A stretch of 64,000 nucleotides of DNA from Leucobacter sp. Ag1 (GTDB lineage Bacteria; Actinomycetota; Actinomycetes; Actinomycetales; Microbacteriaceae): contig NZ_LAYO01000103.1 of the NCBI RefSeq assembly GCF_000980875.1, positions 1 through 64,000 on the forward strand. The letters run 5' to 3'. The notes beneath the pieces were generated by a model. That model searched no databases. It was not told where the DNA came from and worked only from the letters and a program-made list of their open reading frames with translations. Made by a program: the position numbers and the translations under genes. Shown here one piece after another: positions 30,424-41,289 of the stretch. Numbering within the stretch: the first letter of the stretch is position 1; every line of letters starts with the position of its first letter.

Positions 30424-30881
30424 CGGCCCCGCTCGCGCATCGCGAACCCGAGCAGCAGATCCCGCTGGAGACCGAACATCTCGGCCTCCTCGTCGGGGGT
30501 GCCGTGGTCGAATCCGAGCAGGTGGAGCATGCCGTGCGTCAGGAGCACGCGCACCTCCTGGACGAGATCGTGCCCCGCGGCCTCGGCCTGGAGCTCGGCG
30601 ACCTGCGGGCAGATGACGACATCGCCCAGCAGACCGGCGGGCGTCGGCGCGTCGACGCGGCCCGGACGCAGCTCGTCCATCGGAAAGCTCAGCACATCGG
30701 TGGGGCCGGGCTCGTCCATCCACTGCACGTGCAGCTGCTCGATCGCGGCCTCGTCGACGAACAGCACGCCGAGATCGGTCTCGGGGTGGACGTGCAGCGA
30801 TTCGAACACGAACGCGGCGAGGCGCTGCAGGCTCTCCTCCGCGACCGCGATGCCGGACTCGTTGTTGATCTCGACGCTCAT
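30420..30881 (-). CDS. ybeY: Endoribonuclease YbeY
   Basis: Zinc-dependent RNase for 16S rRNA 3'-end maturation and ribosome quality control. The 153-residue protein is of normal length. The metal site HGMLHLLGFDHGTPDEE (H-x3-H-x5-H) is intact, and the upstream PTDVLSFPMDE motif is present. It overlaps phoH and the CBS gene by 4 bp on either side. The phoH-ybeY pair is a classic conserved neighbourhood. Confidence 0.95.
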   Translation of the reverse strand: MSVEINNESGIAVAEESLQRLAAFVFESLHVHPETDLGVLFVDEAAIEQLHVQWMDEPGPTDVLSFPMDELRPGRVDAPTPAGLLGDVVICPQVAELQAEAAGHDLVQEVRVLLTHGMLHLLGFDHGTPDEEAEMFGLQRDLLLGFAMRERGR

Positions 30882-31900
30882 GCTGCGGGACCCTTTCGTT
30901 CGTCGCGGTTCGCCGCGCGTGCTTCTTCGTATGCCGAGTAGGCGTCGACGATGCGGCCGACCAGGCTGTGCCGCACGATGTCGTCGGAGGACAGTTCGGC
31001 GAAGTGGATGTCGTCGACGCCGCGCAGGATCCGGTTCATGAGCCGGAGTCCGCTCGTGCCGACGGGCAGATCGACCTGGGTCACGTCGCCCGTCACGACC
31101 ATCTTCGAGCCGTAGCCGAGGCGGGTCAGGAACATCTTCATCTGCTCGGGGGTCGTGTTCTGCGCCTCGTCGAGGATCACGAACGACTCGTTGAGCGTGC
31201 GTCCGCGCATGTAGGCGAGCGGAGCGACCTCGATGGTGCCGTTCGCGAGCAGGCGCGGTACCAGGTCCTGATCCATCATCGACCCGACCGCGTCGAACAG
31301 CGGCCGCAGGTACGGATCGATCTTGTCCTCCAAGCTGCCGGGCAGGTAGCCGAGCCGCTCGCCGGCCTCGACCGCCGGACGGGTGAGGATGATCTTCGCC
31401 ACCTCGCGGCGCTGTAGCGCCTGCACGGCCTTCGCCATCGCGAGGTAGGTCTTGCCCGTGCCCGCGGGACCGATGCCGAACACGATCGTGTTCTGATCGA
31501 TCGCGTCGACGTAGGAGCGCTGACCCGCGGTCTGGGGCCGGATCGCGTTGCCGCGCACGCTGAGGATCGGTTCCGACAGCACCTGCGCGGCCGTCGGGCC
31601 GTCGCCGCGTTCGACCATGCGGGTCACCTCTCGGACGTCGTGGCGGGAGACCGCGCCGCTGCGACGGGCGACCTCGAGCACCTCGCCGACGACCTGCTCG
31701 GCGGCGCGCACCTGCGCGGCCGGGCCCCGCAGGGTCAGCACGTGGTCGCGCGCGTGGAAGGAGACTGCGGGGTGCTGCTGCTCGAGATCGGCGATCAGCT
31801 GATCGCGATGCCCGAGGAAGCTCGCCAGGTCGACCCCGGTGAGCAGCACGGTGCGCTCGAGCTGCGGGCCCTCGTTCGGGGCCGGAGCGTCAGTTGCCAA
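30878..31900 (-). CDS. phoH: PhoH-like ATPase
   Basis: A 340-residue P-loop ATPase/putative RNA helicase of the PhoH/YbeZ type that works with YbeY. The N-terminal about 110 residues include a KH-like segment. The ATPase domain has Walker A GPAGTGKTYLAMAKAVQAL, Walker B FVILDEAQNTTPEQMK and VVTGDVTQVDLP. It overlaps the HIT gene by 11 bp and ybeY by 4 bp. Confidence 0.94.
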   Translation of the reverse strand: MATDAPAPNEGPQLERTVLLTGVDLASFLGHRDQLIADLEQQHPAVSFHARDHVLTLRGPAAQVRAAEQVVGEVLEVARRSGAVSRHDVREVTRMVERGDGPTAAQVLSEPILSVRGNAIRPQTAGQRSYVDAIDQNTIVFGIGPAGTGKTYLAMAKAVQALQRREVAKIILTRPAVEAGERLGYLPGSLEDKIDPYLRPLFDAVGSMMDQDLVPRLLANGTIEVAPLAYMRGRTLNESFVILDEAQNTTPEQMKMFLTRLGYGSKMVVTGDVTQVDLPVGTSGLRLMNRILRGVDDIHFAELSSDDIVRHSLVGRIVDAYSAYEEARAANRDERKGPAA

Positions 31901-32240
31901 CGAGGCTGCGCTCCTCGAGTCCGCCCGCCAGCACGTGCGCGTGCACGTGGAAGACGGTCTGCCCGGCGCTCGCGCCGGTGTTGAACAGGAGTCGGTAGTC
32001 GCCGTTCGCGTGTTCGTCGGCGAGCTGCTGCGCGACGCCGATCATCTCGGCGAGCAGCGCGGGATCGCCCGCCGCGAGCTCGGTGACGTTCGCGTACTCG
32101 GTGGTCTTGGGGATCACCAGGATGTGCACCGGCGCCTGCGGGCTGATGTCGGGGAACGCGATCACGCGCTCGGTCTCGGCGAGGATCTCGACCGGGATCT
32201 CGCCTGCCACGATCTTGCCGAAGATGGTCTCTGCTGCCAT
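31890..32240 (-). CDS. HIT family protein (HinT-like nucleotide phosphoramidase)
   Basis: A 116-residue histidine-triad protein with the catalytic FHVHAHVLAGG motif and the N-terminal IFGKIVAGEIP segment typical of HinT. The ATG at 32240 is preferred over an ATG two codons earlier because TAGACT lies exactly seven bases before it, implying an internal leaderless promoter inside the hrcA-era run. It hydrolyses AMP-linked phosphoramidates in characterised relatives; its physiological role here is unknown. Confidence 0.92.
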   Translation of the reverse strand: MAAETIFGKIVAGEIPVEILAETERVIAFPDISPQAPVHILVIPKTTEYANVTELAAGDPALLAEMIGVAQQLADEHANGDYRLLFNTGASAGQTVFHVHAHVLAGGLEERSLVGN

Positions 32241-32247
32241 GGGCATC

Positions 32248-32253
32248 AGTCTA
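32248..32253 (-). promoter_or_regulatory. -10 box of leaderless HIT gene
   Basis: TAGACT on the minus strand, seven bases before the ATG at 32240, in the 22-bp gap after rsmE. It could drive HIT-phoH-ybeY-CBS-era separately from the heat-shock genes upstream. Confidence 0.5.
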
Positions 32254-32262
32254 TCGACGGAC

Positions 32263-33066
32263 TCACCAGCGGCCGAGCGCGACGTTCAGCACGGCGAGGC
32301 CGGCGGGGCCAGCAGAGGAGGTGCGGAGCACGGTGGTGCCGAGCACCAGGATCTCGGCGCCGGCGGATTCGAGGGCGTCGAGCTCGGCATCGCTGAACCC
32401 GCCCTCGGGCCCGACGACGAGCAGGATTTCGCTCGGGCGGGAGGCTTCGGCCGCTGCACTCGCACCGGCGGCTCGGACCGCCCCGGCCGCGAAGCGGGCC
32501 GCCCACTCCGACAGCGTGCGCTCACCCCGAGGATGCAGCGCGATGACCGCGCGATCAGGGTCCGCCGCGGCCGCGCGCAGCTCCTCCGAGGAGATCGGGG
32601 ATCCCACTTCGGGGATCCGAGCGCGGAGCGACTGCTTCGATGCCTCCCGGGCGATGCGCGCCCACTTCGCGACGCCCTTCGCCGCCTTCTCGGCACCGCC
32701 GGCGCCGTCCCAGCGCGAGACGGAACGGGCGGCCTGCCACGGCAGCACCCGGTCGACGCCGAACTCCGTGGCCTGCTCGACCGCGCGCTCGTCGCGATCG
32801 CCCTTGGCGAGCGCCTGCACCAGGGTCACCCGCGGGCTCGCCTCGGCGTCGGTCCGCACCTCGTCGAGCTCGACCGCGAAGCGGTCGCGGTCCGTGCGCA
32901 CGACGACGCCCCCGCCGATCGCGCCCGCACCGTCGCCGAGCAGGATCCGCTCACCGACGCGGAGCCGGCTCACCCGCACGGCATGACGGCCCTCTTCGCC
33001 GCCGATCTCGACGGTCGCGCCGACGGCCAGCGCGGTCCCGCGCTCGACGTAGTACAGATTCGCCAC
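32263..33066 (-). CDS. rsmE: 16S rRNA (uracil-1498-N3)-methyltransferase RsmE
   Basis: SPOUT-fold methyltransferase. The 267-residue protein starts MANLYYVERG, followed by a PUA-like N-terminal domain (HAVRVSRLRVGERILLGDGAG). The SPOUT part includes VTLVQALAKGDRDERAVEQATEFG, LLVVGPEGGFSDAELD and a knot segment LVLGTTVLRTSSAGPAGL. The last motif departs from the usual LG-x-x-LR-x-E-T-A by having Ser-Ser in place of Glu-Thr. The 18-bp gap to dnaJ indicates cotranscription; the same order is found throughout Actinobacteria. Confidence 0.92.
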   Translation of the reverse strand: MANLYYVERGTALAVGATVEIGGEEGRHAVRVSRLRVGERILLGDGAGAIGGGVVVRTDRDRFAVELDEVRTDAEASPRVTLVQALAKGDRDERAVEQATEFGVDRVLPWQAARSVSRWDGAGGAEKAAKGVAKWARIAREASKQSLRARIPEVGSPISSEELRAAAADPDRAVIALHPRGERTLSEWAARFAAGAVRAAGASAAAEASRPSEILLVVGPEGGFSDAELDALESAGAEILVLGTTVLRTSSAGPAGLAVLNVALGRW

Positions 33067-33084
33067 GCTGCTGCCCGCCCGCCG

Positions 33085-34191
33085 TCAGCCCTGGCGGAAG
33101 AAGCGGTCGCGGATCTTGCCGAAGAAGCCCTGTTGGAACTCCCCCAGCTTGGGTCCGTCGTCCTTGCCGAGCGCGGCCAGCTGGCGCACCAGGTCCTTCT
33201 CGCGGTTGGACAGCTTGGTCGGCGTGACCACCTGGGCCGCGATCTTCAGATCGCCGCGCGCGGTGGATCGAAGCCCCTGGATGCCGCGGCCCCGGATCGT
33301 GATGACGTCGCCCGACTGGGTGCCGGCGGGAACCTCGACCTGCACTTCACCGTCGAGGCCGGTGACCGTGCTCTCGGTGCCGAGGATCGCGTCGGTCATG
33401 CCGACCTGCAGCGTGCAGAGCAGGTCGTTTCCGTCGCGGCTGAAGATGTCGTGGTGGGTGACCCGGAACTCGATGAACAGGTCGCCGTTCGGCCCGCCGC
33501 CCGGGCCGACCTCGCCGCCGCCGCGCATCTGGAGCCGGGTGCCGGTGTCGATGCCCGAGGGGATGTCGACGTTGAGGGTGCGGCGCTCGCGCACGCGCCC
33601 CTTGCCGCCGCACTCCACGCAGGGGTGCTCGATGATGGTGCCGTAGCCGTGGCAGGAACCGCAGGGATGGTTGGTGACCACGTTGCCGAACAGCGAACGC
33701 ACCTGCCGCTGCACCTGGCCGGAGCCGTGGCAGACGTCGCAGGTGACCGGCACGGTGCCCGGCTGGCAGCAACTGCCCGAGCAGGTGCCGCAGAGCACGG
33801 CGGTGTTGATGCTGACCTCGCGCTGCACACCGAAGATCACCTCGGCGAGCGAGACGTCGACGCGGATCATCGCGTCGTCCCCGCGCTCCGCACGCGATCG
33901 GGGACCGCGCTGGCCGCCGCCGAATCCGCCGCCGCCGAAGAACGTCTCGAAGATGTCGCCGAAGTCACCCATCGACGCGCCGCCCTCGGAACCGCCCATG
34001 TCGTAGCGGCGGCGCTCGTTGGGATCGCTGAGCACGTCGTAGGCGTGGGTGACGCCCTTGAAGCGCTCGGACGCCTCCTCGCTCGGATTCACGTCGGGGT
34101 GCAGCTCCCGCGCCAGGCGCCGGTAGGCCTTCTTGATCTCTTCGGGCGATGCGTCGCGTGCGACGCCGAGCGTCTCGTAGTGGTCCGCCAC
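33085..34191 (-). CDS. dnaJ: Chaperone DnaJ (type I, hrcA-linked)
   Basis: Hsp40 co-chaperone of DnaK. The 368-residue protein has the J domain with HPD in [15 protein letters not shown], a Gly/Phe-rich linker ([13 protein letters not shown]) and the zinc-finger domain with four Cys motifs. C-terminal substrate-binding barrels complete it. The first zinc motif reads [10 protein letters not shown], with Cys where Gly is normal and a Cys-Cys pair. The other three ([24 protein letters not shown]) are standard. It is encoded 84 bp after hrcA, making it the second dnaJ type common in Actinobacteria. Confidence 0.95.
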   Translation of the reverse strand: MADHYETLGVARDASPEEIKKAYRRLARELHPDVNPSEEASERFKGVTHAYDVLSDPNERRRYDMGGSEGGASMGDFGDIFETFFGGGGFGGGQRGPRSRAERGDDAMIRVDVSLAEVIFGVQREVSINTAVLCGTCSGSCCQPGTVPVTCDVCHGSGQVQRQVRSLFGNVVTNHPCGSCHGYGTIIEHPCVECGGKGRVRERRTLNVDIPSGIDTGTRLQMRGGGEVGPGGGPNGDLFIEFRVTHHDIFSRDGNDLLCTLQVGMTDAILGTESTVTGLDGEVQVEVPAGTQSGDVITIRGRGIQGLRSTARGDLKIAAQVVTPTKLSNREKDLVRQLAALGKDDGPKLGEFQQGFFGKIRDRFFRQG

Positions 34192-34275
34192 GGTGTGCGG
34201 CTCCTCTCATCGATTCGATGGTGGATGAAGTTCGTCGGTCGCGGGCGCCGGGTGCTCTCGGGCCGCGACCCTGGG

Positions 34276-35310
34276 TCAGCCCTCGCCGAGGGTCCGGTTC
34301 AGGTATCTCGCGACCGCGCGCACGGCCGCCATGTTGCCGGCGTAGTCCATGCGCACCGGGCCGAGCACGCCGAGCTGGGAGGGCGTGCTCGAGACGTCCT
34401 CGTAGCCGGAGGCGATGATCGACGCGCTCTCGAGCCCGTACGGCTCGTTCTCGCGACCGATCGACGCCGAGACCTCGCGGCCCTCCTGCGCCATCTCGCC
34501 GAACAGTCGGAGCAGGGTGACCTGCTCTTCGATCGCCTCGAGCACCGTGGAGAGGCTGCCCGAGAAGTCGGCGCCGCGCGAGAGGTTCGCGGCGCCCGCG
34601 ATCGCGATGCGCTCGCTGCGGTTCGCCCGGAGCTGTCCGATGACGACCGCGAGCACGCTGCGCACCAGCTCGGCCTCGGCGGGTTCCGCCCAGTCCTCGA
34701 CGGTACGGTCGAGCAGCTCGACCGCCTGCACCGCGCTCTCGAGATCGGAACCGATCACCGCGCCGGCGATGCGCTCGCGCAGGCCGTGCACCCAGGCCTC
34801 GGTGACGCGCACCGCGGGCAGGGCGGCGACCTGCTGCTCGACCACGCCGGTGCCGAGGATCAGCACGCAAAGCACGCGGGCCTCGCCCACGGCGACGAGG
34901 TCGATGTGGCGCACCGCCGTGCGCTTGAGCGACGGGTACTGCACCACGGCGACCTGGTTGGTGAGCTGCGCCAGCAGCCGCACGGTGCGGGCCATGGCGT
35001 CGTCGAGGTCGCTCGATTCGCCGAGGAAGCGTTCGATCGCGGCCCGCTGACCGGCGCTCAACGGCTGGAAGCGGCTGAGCGTGTCGACGTAGAGCCGGTA
35101 GCCCTTGTCGGTCGGAACGCGACCGGACGAGGTGTGCGGCGCCGCGATCAGTTCTTCGTCCTCGAGCAGCGCCATGTCGTTGCGGATGGTGGCGGCGGAG
35201 ACGCCGAAGCTGTGGCGCTCGACGATCGACTTCGAGCCCACCGGCTCGTTCGATTCGACGTAGTCGCCCACCAGCGCGTGCAGCACGGCGAGACTGCGTT
35301 CCGAGACCAT
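34276..35310 (-). CDS. hrcA: Heat-inducible transcription repressor HrcA
   Basis: Repressor that binds CIRCE operators and is controlled by GroEL availability. The 344-residue protein has an N-terminal winged helix (SERSLAVLHALVGDYVESNEPVGSKSIVERH and VSAATIRNDMALLEDEELI). GRVPTDKGYRLYVD marks the boundary to the dimer/GAF-like domains. The ATG at 35310 is supported by GGAGG seven bases upstream; a longer frame would cross the CIRCE element. With the CIRCE 52 bp before the start, hrcA-dnaJ is autoregulated. Confidence 0.96.
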   Translation of the reverse strand: MVSERSLAVLHALVGDYVESNEPVGSKSIVERHSFGVSAATIRNDMALLEDEELIAAPHTSSGRVPTDKGYRLYVDTLSRFQPLSAGQRAAIERFLGESSDLDDAMARTVRLLAQLTNQVAVVQYPSLKRTAVRHIDLVAVGEARVLCVLILGTGVVEQQVAALPAVRVTEAWVHGLRERIAGAVIGSDLESAVQAVELLDRTVEDWAEPAEAELVRSVLAVVIGQLRANRSERIAIAGAANLSRGADFSGSLSTVLEAIEEQVTLLRLFGEMAQEGREVSASIGRENEPYGLESASIIASGYEDVSSTPSQLGVLGPVRMDYAGNMAAVRAVARYLNRTLGEG

Positions 35311-35361
35311 CACGCACCTCCTCGCCGGCGTTCGATGTGGATCGGGTCGGCACCCGTCGAC

Positions 35362-35386
35362 TGGCACTCGCAATCGATGAGTGCCA
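35362..35386. promoter_or_regulatory. CIRCE operator
   Basis: TGGCACTC-N9-GAGTGCCA, a good match to the CIRCE consensus (TTAGCACTC-N9-GAGTGCTAA) with the standard 9-bp spacer. It abuts the -10 box at 35387-35392, covering the expected transcription start of hrcA-dnaJ. Confidence 0.9.
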
Positions 35387-35392
35387 AGTCTA
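35387..35392 (-). promoter_or_regulatory. -10 box of hrcA-dnaJ
   Basis: TAGACT on the minus strand, immediately before the CIRCE element. The -35 is not obvious. Confidence 0.55.
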
Positions 35393-35443
35393 TCCCACCG
35401 ACCCCGCGGAACGGCCCGTCCGTGGCCGCCGCGTCACCCCGAT

Positions 35444-36682
35444 TCAGCCGTCGGCGGAACCGAGCAGCCGATGCACCACGGTGTCGGCGAGCAGACGGCC
35501 GCGCAGGGTGGGGATGATCCGGCCGCGGATCGCCGCCGGGCCGTCGATGAGCTCGCTCGCGATGAGCCCCGGGATCGCCCGCCGCTCCTCCGGGCGGAGC
35601 ACCGAGGCGTCGAGCCCGTCCGAGATCCGGGTCTCGAGCAGGATCCGCTCGGTCCGCCTGGACTCGGCGTCGAGCGTCTCGCGGGCATGCGCCGGCGAGA
35701 TGCCCTCGGCGATCCGCTGCGAGTAAGCGGCGGGGTGCTTCACGTTCCACCAGCGGACGCCTCCGACGTGGCTGTGCGCGCCCGGGCCCGCGGCCCACCA
35801 GTCCTCGCCCGTCCAGTACGACAGGTTGTGGCGGGATCGGGTCTCGGGTGTGCGCGACCAGTTGCTGATCTCGTACCAGTGCAGCCCCGCGTCGGCGATC
35901 CGCGCGTCGGCGAGCTCGTACATCTCGGCGTGGAGGTCGTCGTCGGGGGCGGCGACCTGCCCGCGCTTGATCTGCGCCGCGAGCTTGGTGCCCTGCTCGA
36001 TGATGAGCGCGTAGGCCGAGAGGTGATCGGGTTCGCAGGCGAGCGCGACGTCGAGCGATCGCTCCCAGTCGCCGATCCGCTCACCCGGAGTCCCGTAGAT
36101 CAGGTCGAGGCTGACCTGCAGGCCCGCCTCCTTCGCCCATTCGACGACGAGCGGAATGCGTTCGGGGGTGTGCGTGCGGTCGAGGGTGGCGAGCACGCTC
36201 GGCACAGCGGACTGCATGCCGAAGCTCACCCGGGTGAACCCCGCATCGGCGAGCGTGCGCAGGTAGGCAGCGTCGACGGAATCGGGATTCGCCTCCGTCG
36301 TCACCTCGGCACCGGCGGCCAGCCCCCACTCGTCGCGGATGCGACCGAGCATCGAAGCGAGGTCGTGGGCCGGGAGCAGCGTCGGCGTCCCGCCGCCGAA
36401 GAAGACGGTCGAGACCCGCCGTTCGGGCAAGCCGGACTCGCGCAGCACGCGAGCGCCGAACGAGAGTTCGGCCGCAGCCTCTGCGGCGTATCCGGCCTGG
36501 CTCGCTCCCCCGCCCAGCTCGCTCGCCGTGTAGGTGTTGAAGTCGCAGTAGCCGCAGCGCACCCGGCAGTAGGGCACGTGGACGTAGACGCCGAAGGCGC
36601 GATCCGAGGCGCCGTCGAGCACGCTCGTCGGAAGCGAACCGTCGGAGGGAGCGGGATCGCCCTCCGGAAGGATGCTGGGCAC
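35444..36682 (-). CDS. hemW: Radical SAM heme chaperone HemW (HemN-like)
   Basis: A 412-residue radical SAM protein. The cluster motif YCRVRCGYC with the following DFNTYT is at the N-terminus, and VFFGGGTPTLL, TTEANPDS and SFGMQSAVPSVLATLDRTHT follow. It lacks the long N-terminal part of true coproporphyrinogen dehydrogenase, so it is HemW, which inserts heme into respiratory proteins. The GTG at 36682 comes directly after the DUF1990 gene stop (CTAGGCGTG), so the two are coupled. A longer upstream frame is the Lys/Arg-rich shadow of that gene. Confidence 0.92.
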   Translation of the reverse strand: MPSILPEGDPAPSDGSLPTSVLDGASDRAFGVYVHVPYCRVRCGYCDFNTYTASELGGGASQAGYAAEAAAELSFGARVLRESGLPERRVSTVFFGGGTPTLLPAHDLASMLGRIRDEWGLAAGAEVTTEANPDSVDAAYLRTLADAGFTRVSFGMQSAVPSVLATLDRTHTPERIPLVVEWAKEAGLQVSLDLIYGTPGERIGDWERSLDVALACEPDHLSAYALIIEQGTKLAAQIKRGQVAAPDDDLHAEMYELADARIADAGLHWYEISNWSRTPETRSRHNLSYWTGEDWWAAGPGAHSHVGGVRWWNVKHPAAYSQRIAEGISPAHARETLDAESRRTERILLETRISDGLDASVLRPEERRAIPGLIASELIDGPAAIRGRIIPTLRGRLLADTVVHRLLGSADG

Positions 36683-36684
36683 GC

Positions 36685-37838
<1,154 letters not shown>

Positions 37839-37842
<4 letters not shown>

Positions 37843-39689
37843 TTCTTCTGCTCCTTGCCCTCCACGTCACCCGAGAGCGCGGCGATGAAGGCTTCCTGGG
37901 GTACTTCGACCCGGCCCACCATCTTCATGCGCTTCTTGCCCTCCTTCTGCTTCTCGAGCAGTTTGCGCTTGCGGCTGATGTCGCCACCGTAGCACTTGGC
38001 GAGCACGTCCTTGCGGATCGCGCGGATGGTCTCGCGGGCGATGACGCGCGCGCCGATCGCGGCCTGGATGGGCACTTCGAACTGCTGGCGCGGGATCAGC
38101 TTGCGCAGCCGCTCCGCCATCATCGTGCCGTAGTGGTAGGCGTTGTCGCGGTGCACGATCGCGCTGAACGCATCGACCTTGTCGCCCTGGAGCAGGATGT
38201 CGACCTTGACCAGATCGGCTTCCTGCTCGCCCATCGGCTCGTAGTCGAGGCTCGCGTACCCCTGGGTGCGGCTCTTGAGGTGGTCGAAGAAATCGAAGAC
38301 GATCTCGCCGAGAGGCATGCTGTAGCGCAGCTCGACGCGCTCGCCGAGGTACTCCATGCCGAGCAGGCTGCCGCGCCGGCTCTGGCAGAGCTCCATGATC
38401 GTGCCGACGTAGTCCTTCGGCGCGAGGATCGCGACGCGGACCATCGGCTCGCGCACGCTGGCGATCTTGCCGTCGGGGTACTCCGACGGGTTCGTCACCG
38501 TGATCTCTTTGCCGTCCTCGCGCGTGACCTGGTAGACCACGCTCGGTGCCGTCGCGATGAGGTCGAGGTCGAACTCGCGGCGCAGGCGTTCGCTGATGAT
38601 CTCGAGGTGGAGCAGGCCGAGGAATCCGCAGCGGAAACCGAAGCCCAGGGCGACCGAGGTCTCGGGCTCGTACTGCAGGGCGGCGTCGGAGAGCTTGAGC
38701 TTGTCGAGCGCCTCGCGCAGCACCGGGTAATCGCTGCCGTCGATCGGGTAGAGCCCCGAGAACACCATCGGCTTGGGATCCGTGTAGCCGGGGAGCGGCT
38801 GCTCGGCGGGCTTCAGCTTGGTCGTGACGGTGTCGCCGACCTTCGACTGACGCACATCCTTCACACCCGTGATGAGGTAGCCGACCTCGCCGACGGCGAG
38901 GCCGCCGGTGGGGGTCGGGCCGGGGGCCGAGACGCCGATCTCGAGCGCCTCGTGCTCGGCCTTCGTCGACATCATCTGGATCTTCTCGCGCGGCGTCAGA
39001 CGACCGTCGACCATGCGGACGTAGGTGACGACGCCGCGGTAGGGGTCGTAGACCGAGTCGAAGATCATCGCGCGGGCCGGCGCATCGGCCTGGCCCACGG
39101 GAGCCGGGATCCGCTCGACGACGCGATCCAGCAGCTCTTCGACGCCCGCACCCGTCTTGCCCGACACCTTGAGGATGTCGTCGGGGTCGCCGCCGATGAG
39201 ATCCGCGATCTCGCGCGACACCCGCTCGGGGTCGGCCGCGGGCAGATCGATCTTGTTGAGCACCGGGATGATCTCGAGGTCGTTCTCCATCGCCAGGTAC
39301 AGGTTGGCGAGGGTCTGCGCCTCGATGCCCTGCGCAGCATCGACCAGCAGGATCGCACCCTCGCAGGCCGCGAGCGAACGGGAGACCTCGTAGCTGAAGT
39401 CGACGTGACCCGGCGTGTCGATCATGTTGAGCGCGTAGTCGCCGCCGGCGGCCTGCCAGTGCATGCGCACCGCCTGCGACTTGATGGTGATGCCGCGCTC
39501 GCGCTCGATATCCATGTTGTCGAGGTACTGCGCGCGCATGTCGCGGTCGGAGACGGTGCCGGTGATCTGCAGCATGCGGTCAGCGAGCGTCGACTTGCCG
39601 TGGTCGATGTGCGCGATGATGCAGAAGTTGCGGATCTGCGCGGGGTCGGTCGCAGCCGGCTTGGGCGGATTCACACTTCGTGGAGACAT
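37839..39689 (-). CDS. lepA: Elongation factor 4 (LepA)
   Basis: Ribosomal back-translocase/initiation-linked GTPase of 616 residues. G1 [21 protein letters not shown]3 DTPGHVDF and G4 NKID are present, followed by EF-G-like domains and the LepA-specific C-terminus ([27 protein letters not shown] to [16 protein letters not shown]). The ATG at 39689 is chosen because the longer frame contains no similarity and runs into the divergent MOSC gene's promoter region. No strong Shine-Dalgarno is seen. Confidence 0.96.
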
Positions 39690-39780
39690 ATGGAGGCCAT
39701 TATTCCAGAGAACCGCGGCTCCCGCGGCCGATTGCGCTTCGAACGCGCTCCCGCGTGGCGGAGTCTGCGAGGATTGGGGC

Positions 39781-40578
39781 ATGGCACAGGTCGTCGCGCT
39801 CTATCGTTTCCCGGTCAAGGGGTTCACCCAGGAGGCCTGCGAGGAGCTCACGATCCAGGACGACGGGCGCGTGAGCGGGGATCGCGCGTTCGCCTTCCGG
39901 TACGCGAACGCGCTCGCGCCGCGCGAACGCGACGGCATGGAGATCTGGTCCAAGTCCAAGGGCCTGACCCGGATGGAGTATCCGGCGCTCGCCGCGCTCA
40001 AGCTCTCGACCGACGCCTCCGGGGAGCGGATCCGCATCGACGGGCCCGATGGCCTGCACGTGGATGAGCCCCTCTCGGACGATGGGCGCGAGCGGGTCTC
40101 CGCGGCCGTGACCGAGTACCTGCTGGGTTCGGCCGACGCGAGAGGACTCGAGGCTCCCGGCCGCCTGCCGCTCAGCCTGCTGGGCGATGCCGATCGATCC
40201 CGGTTCCAGGACAGCGCCCGCGGATTCGTCTCGATGCACAGCCGCGAGAGCCTCCGGGCCCTCGAGTCGGCGCTCGCCGGCCCCATCGACGACCACCGCT
40301 TCCGTTCCAACATCGCGATCGAGGGTGTCGAGCCCTGGGAGGAGATCTCGGAGCTGTCGCGGGTGCGGATCGGCGATCTCGAGTTCGCGCCGCAGGAGGT
40401 GATCGGTCGTTGCCTCAACACGCACGCGAATCCCGAGACCGGAGTCCGCGACGCCGAGGTACTCACCACGCTGACCCGGGTGATCGGGCAGGCGCAGCCG
40501 ACGTTCGGACGGTTCCTGCTCCCCCTCCACGGCGGCGGCACGATCCGCGTCGGCGACACGGTCGAGCTCATCGCCTGA
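39781..40578 (+). CDS. MOSC domain-containing protein
   Basis: A 265-residue protein with an N-terminal beta-barrel ([20 protein letters not shown]) and a C-terminal MOSC domain. The domain has RFRSN-type residues ([17 protein letters not shown]) and the conserved cysteine segment [22 protein letters not shown] proteins are predicted sulfur carriers related to the C-terminus of molybdenum cofactor sulfurase. Small ones such as YiiM/YcbX handle N-hydroxylated compounds. The partner reductase is not encoded nearby. It is divergent from lepA, which interrupts the common rpsT-lepA adjacency. Confidence 0.87.
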   Translation: MAQVVALYRFPVKGFTQEACEELTIQDDGRVSGDRAFAFRYANALAPRERDGMEIWSKSKGLTRMEYPALAALKLSTDASGERIRIDGPDGLHVDEPLSDDGRERVSAAVTEYLLGSADARGLEAPGRLPLSLLGDADRSRFQDSARGFVSMHSRESLRALESALAGPIDDHRFRSNIAIEGVEPWEEISELSRVRIGDLEFAPQEVIGRCLNTHANPETGVRDAEVLTTLTRVIGQAQPTFGRFLLPLHGGGTIRVGDTVELIA

Positions 40579-40597
40579 ATTCCGCACCCATCTCTGC

Positions 40598-40603
40598 TAA
40601 ACT
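40598..40603 (+). promoter_or_regulatory. Promoter -10 of rpsT
   Basis: TAAACT preceded by TGC, an extended -10 (TGCTAAACT), about 110 nt before the rpsT start. This leaves a leader of about 100 nt, consistent with a ribosomal-protein mRNA that could be autoregulated. Confidence 0.5.
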
Positions 40604-40711
40604 CGACTCTTGGCTTGCGTGTGGATCAACACCACACAACCCGCAAGGTGCCCTCTCTCGCCGCGCGGACAACCCGTCAATACCTCTTACCTCGTAAGGA
40701 CAGAACCCAAC

Positions 40712-40972
40712 GTGGCAAACATCAAGTCGCAGATCAAGCGCATCAAGACCAACCGCAAGGCGACCGAGCGCAACCGTGCGTACAAGAGCGAGCTTCGCAC
40801 CGTGATCCGTCAGGTGCGCGAGGCGATCTCCGCTGGCGACAAGAGCGCTGCCGAGGCCAAGCTGCAGGTTGCCGCGCGCAAGCTCGACAAGGCCGTGAGC
40901 AAGGGCGTCATCCACAAGAACCAGGCCTCGAACCGCAAGTCGAAGCTCGCGGTCAAGGTCGCTGCGCTCTAA
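40712..40972 (+). CDS. rpsT: 30S ribosomal protein S20
   Basis: Small rRNA-binding protein, 86 residues, Lys/Arg/Ala-rich helical bundle starting [21 protein letters not shown] and ending in the [10 protein letters not shown] helix. The GTG start at 40712 follows AAGGA by 11 nt. The frame upstream is leader RNA. It is monocistronic, closed by a very strong hairpin 24 bp after the stop. Confidence 0.97.
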   Translation: MANIKSQIKRIKTNRKATERNRAYKSELRTVIRQVREAISAGDKSAAEAKLQVAARKLDKAVSKGVIHKNQASNRKSKLAVKVAAL

Positions 40973-40995
40973 GCTCGACCAGCTTTCACAGCTTC

Positions 40996-41031
40996 CAACA
41001 GGCCCCGCCGGGATTCCGGCGGGGCCTGTTG
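40996..41031 (+). terminator. rpsT terminator
   Basis: A perfect 16-bp stem (CAACAGGCCCCGCCGG and its complement) with a GATT loop. No U-tract follows. A second near-palindrome, ACCTGGGTACCCGGGT (41043-41058), comes right after it. Confidence 0.85.
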
Positions 41032-41289
41032 CGTACCCGGGAACCTGGGTACCCGGGTCCTCTGGGTTCTCGGGCTGCTTGCGTTTCTTGCTTCCTGCAT
41101 TTCCGCGTTTCGCGGCTCCCTCCCCCGGACAACTCCTTTGGGGAAGGCCGCTCGGTCTGGGCCGGGTCTGGTCAGGGCGGCCTGATGCGGATAGGCGGAC
41201 GGACAGGCCACCGACTTCGCCGATGATGTCCGCGTCTGTGTCGGCACTCACGGCCACGACAACCGCGACGGCCACGGCGATCGGACGTC

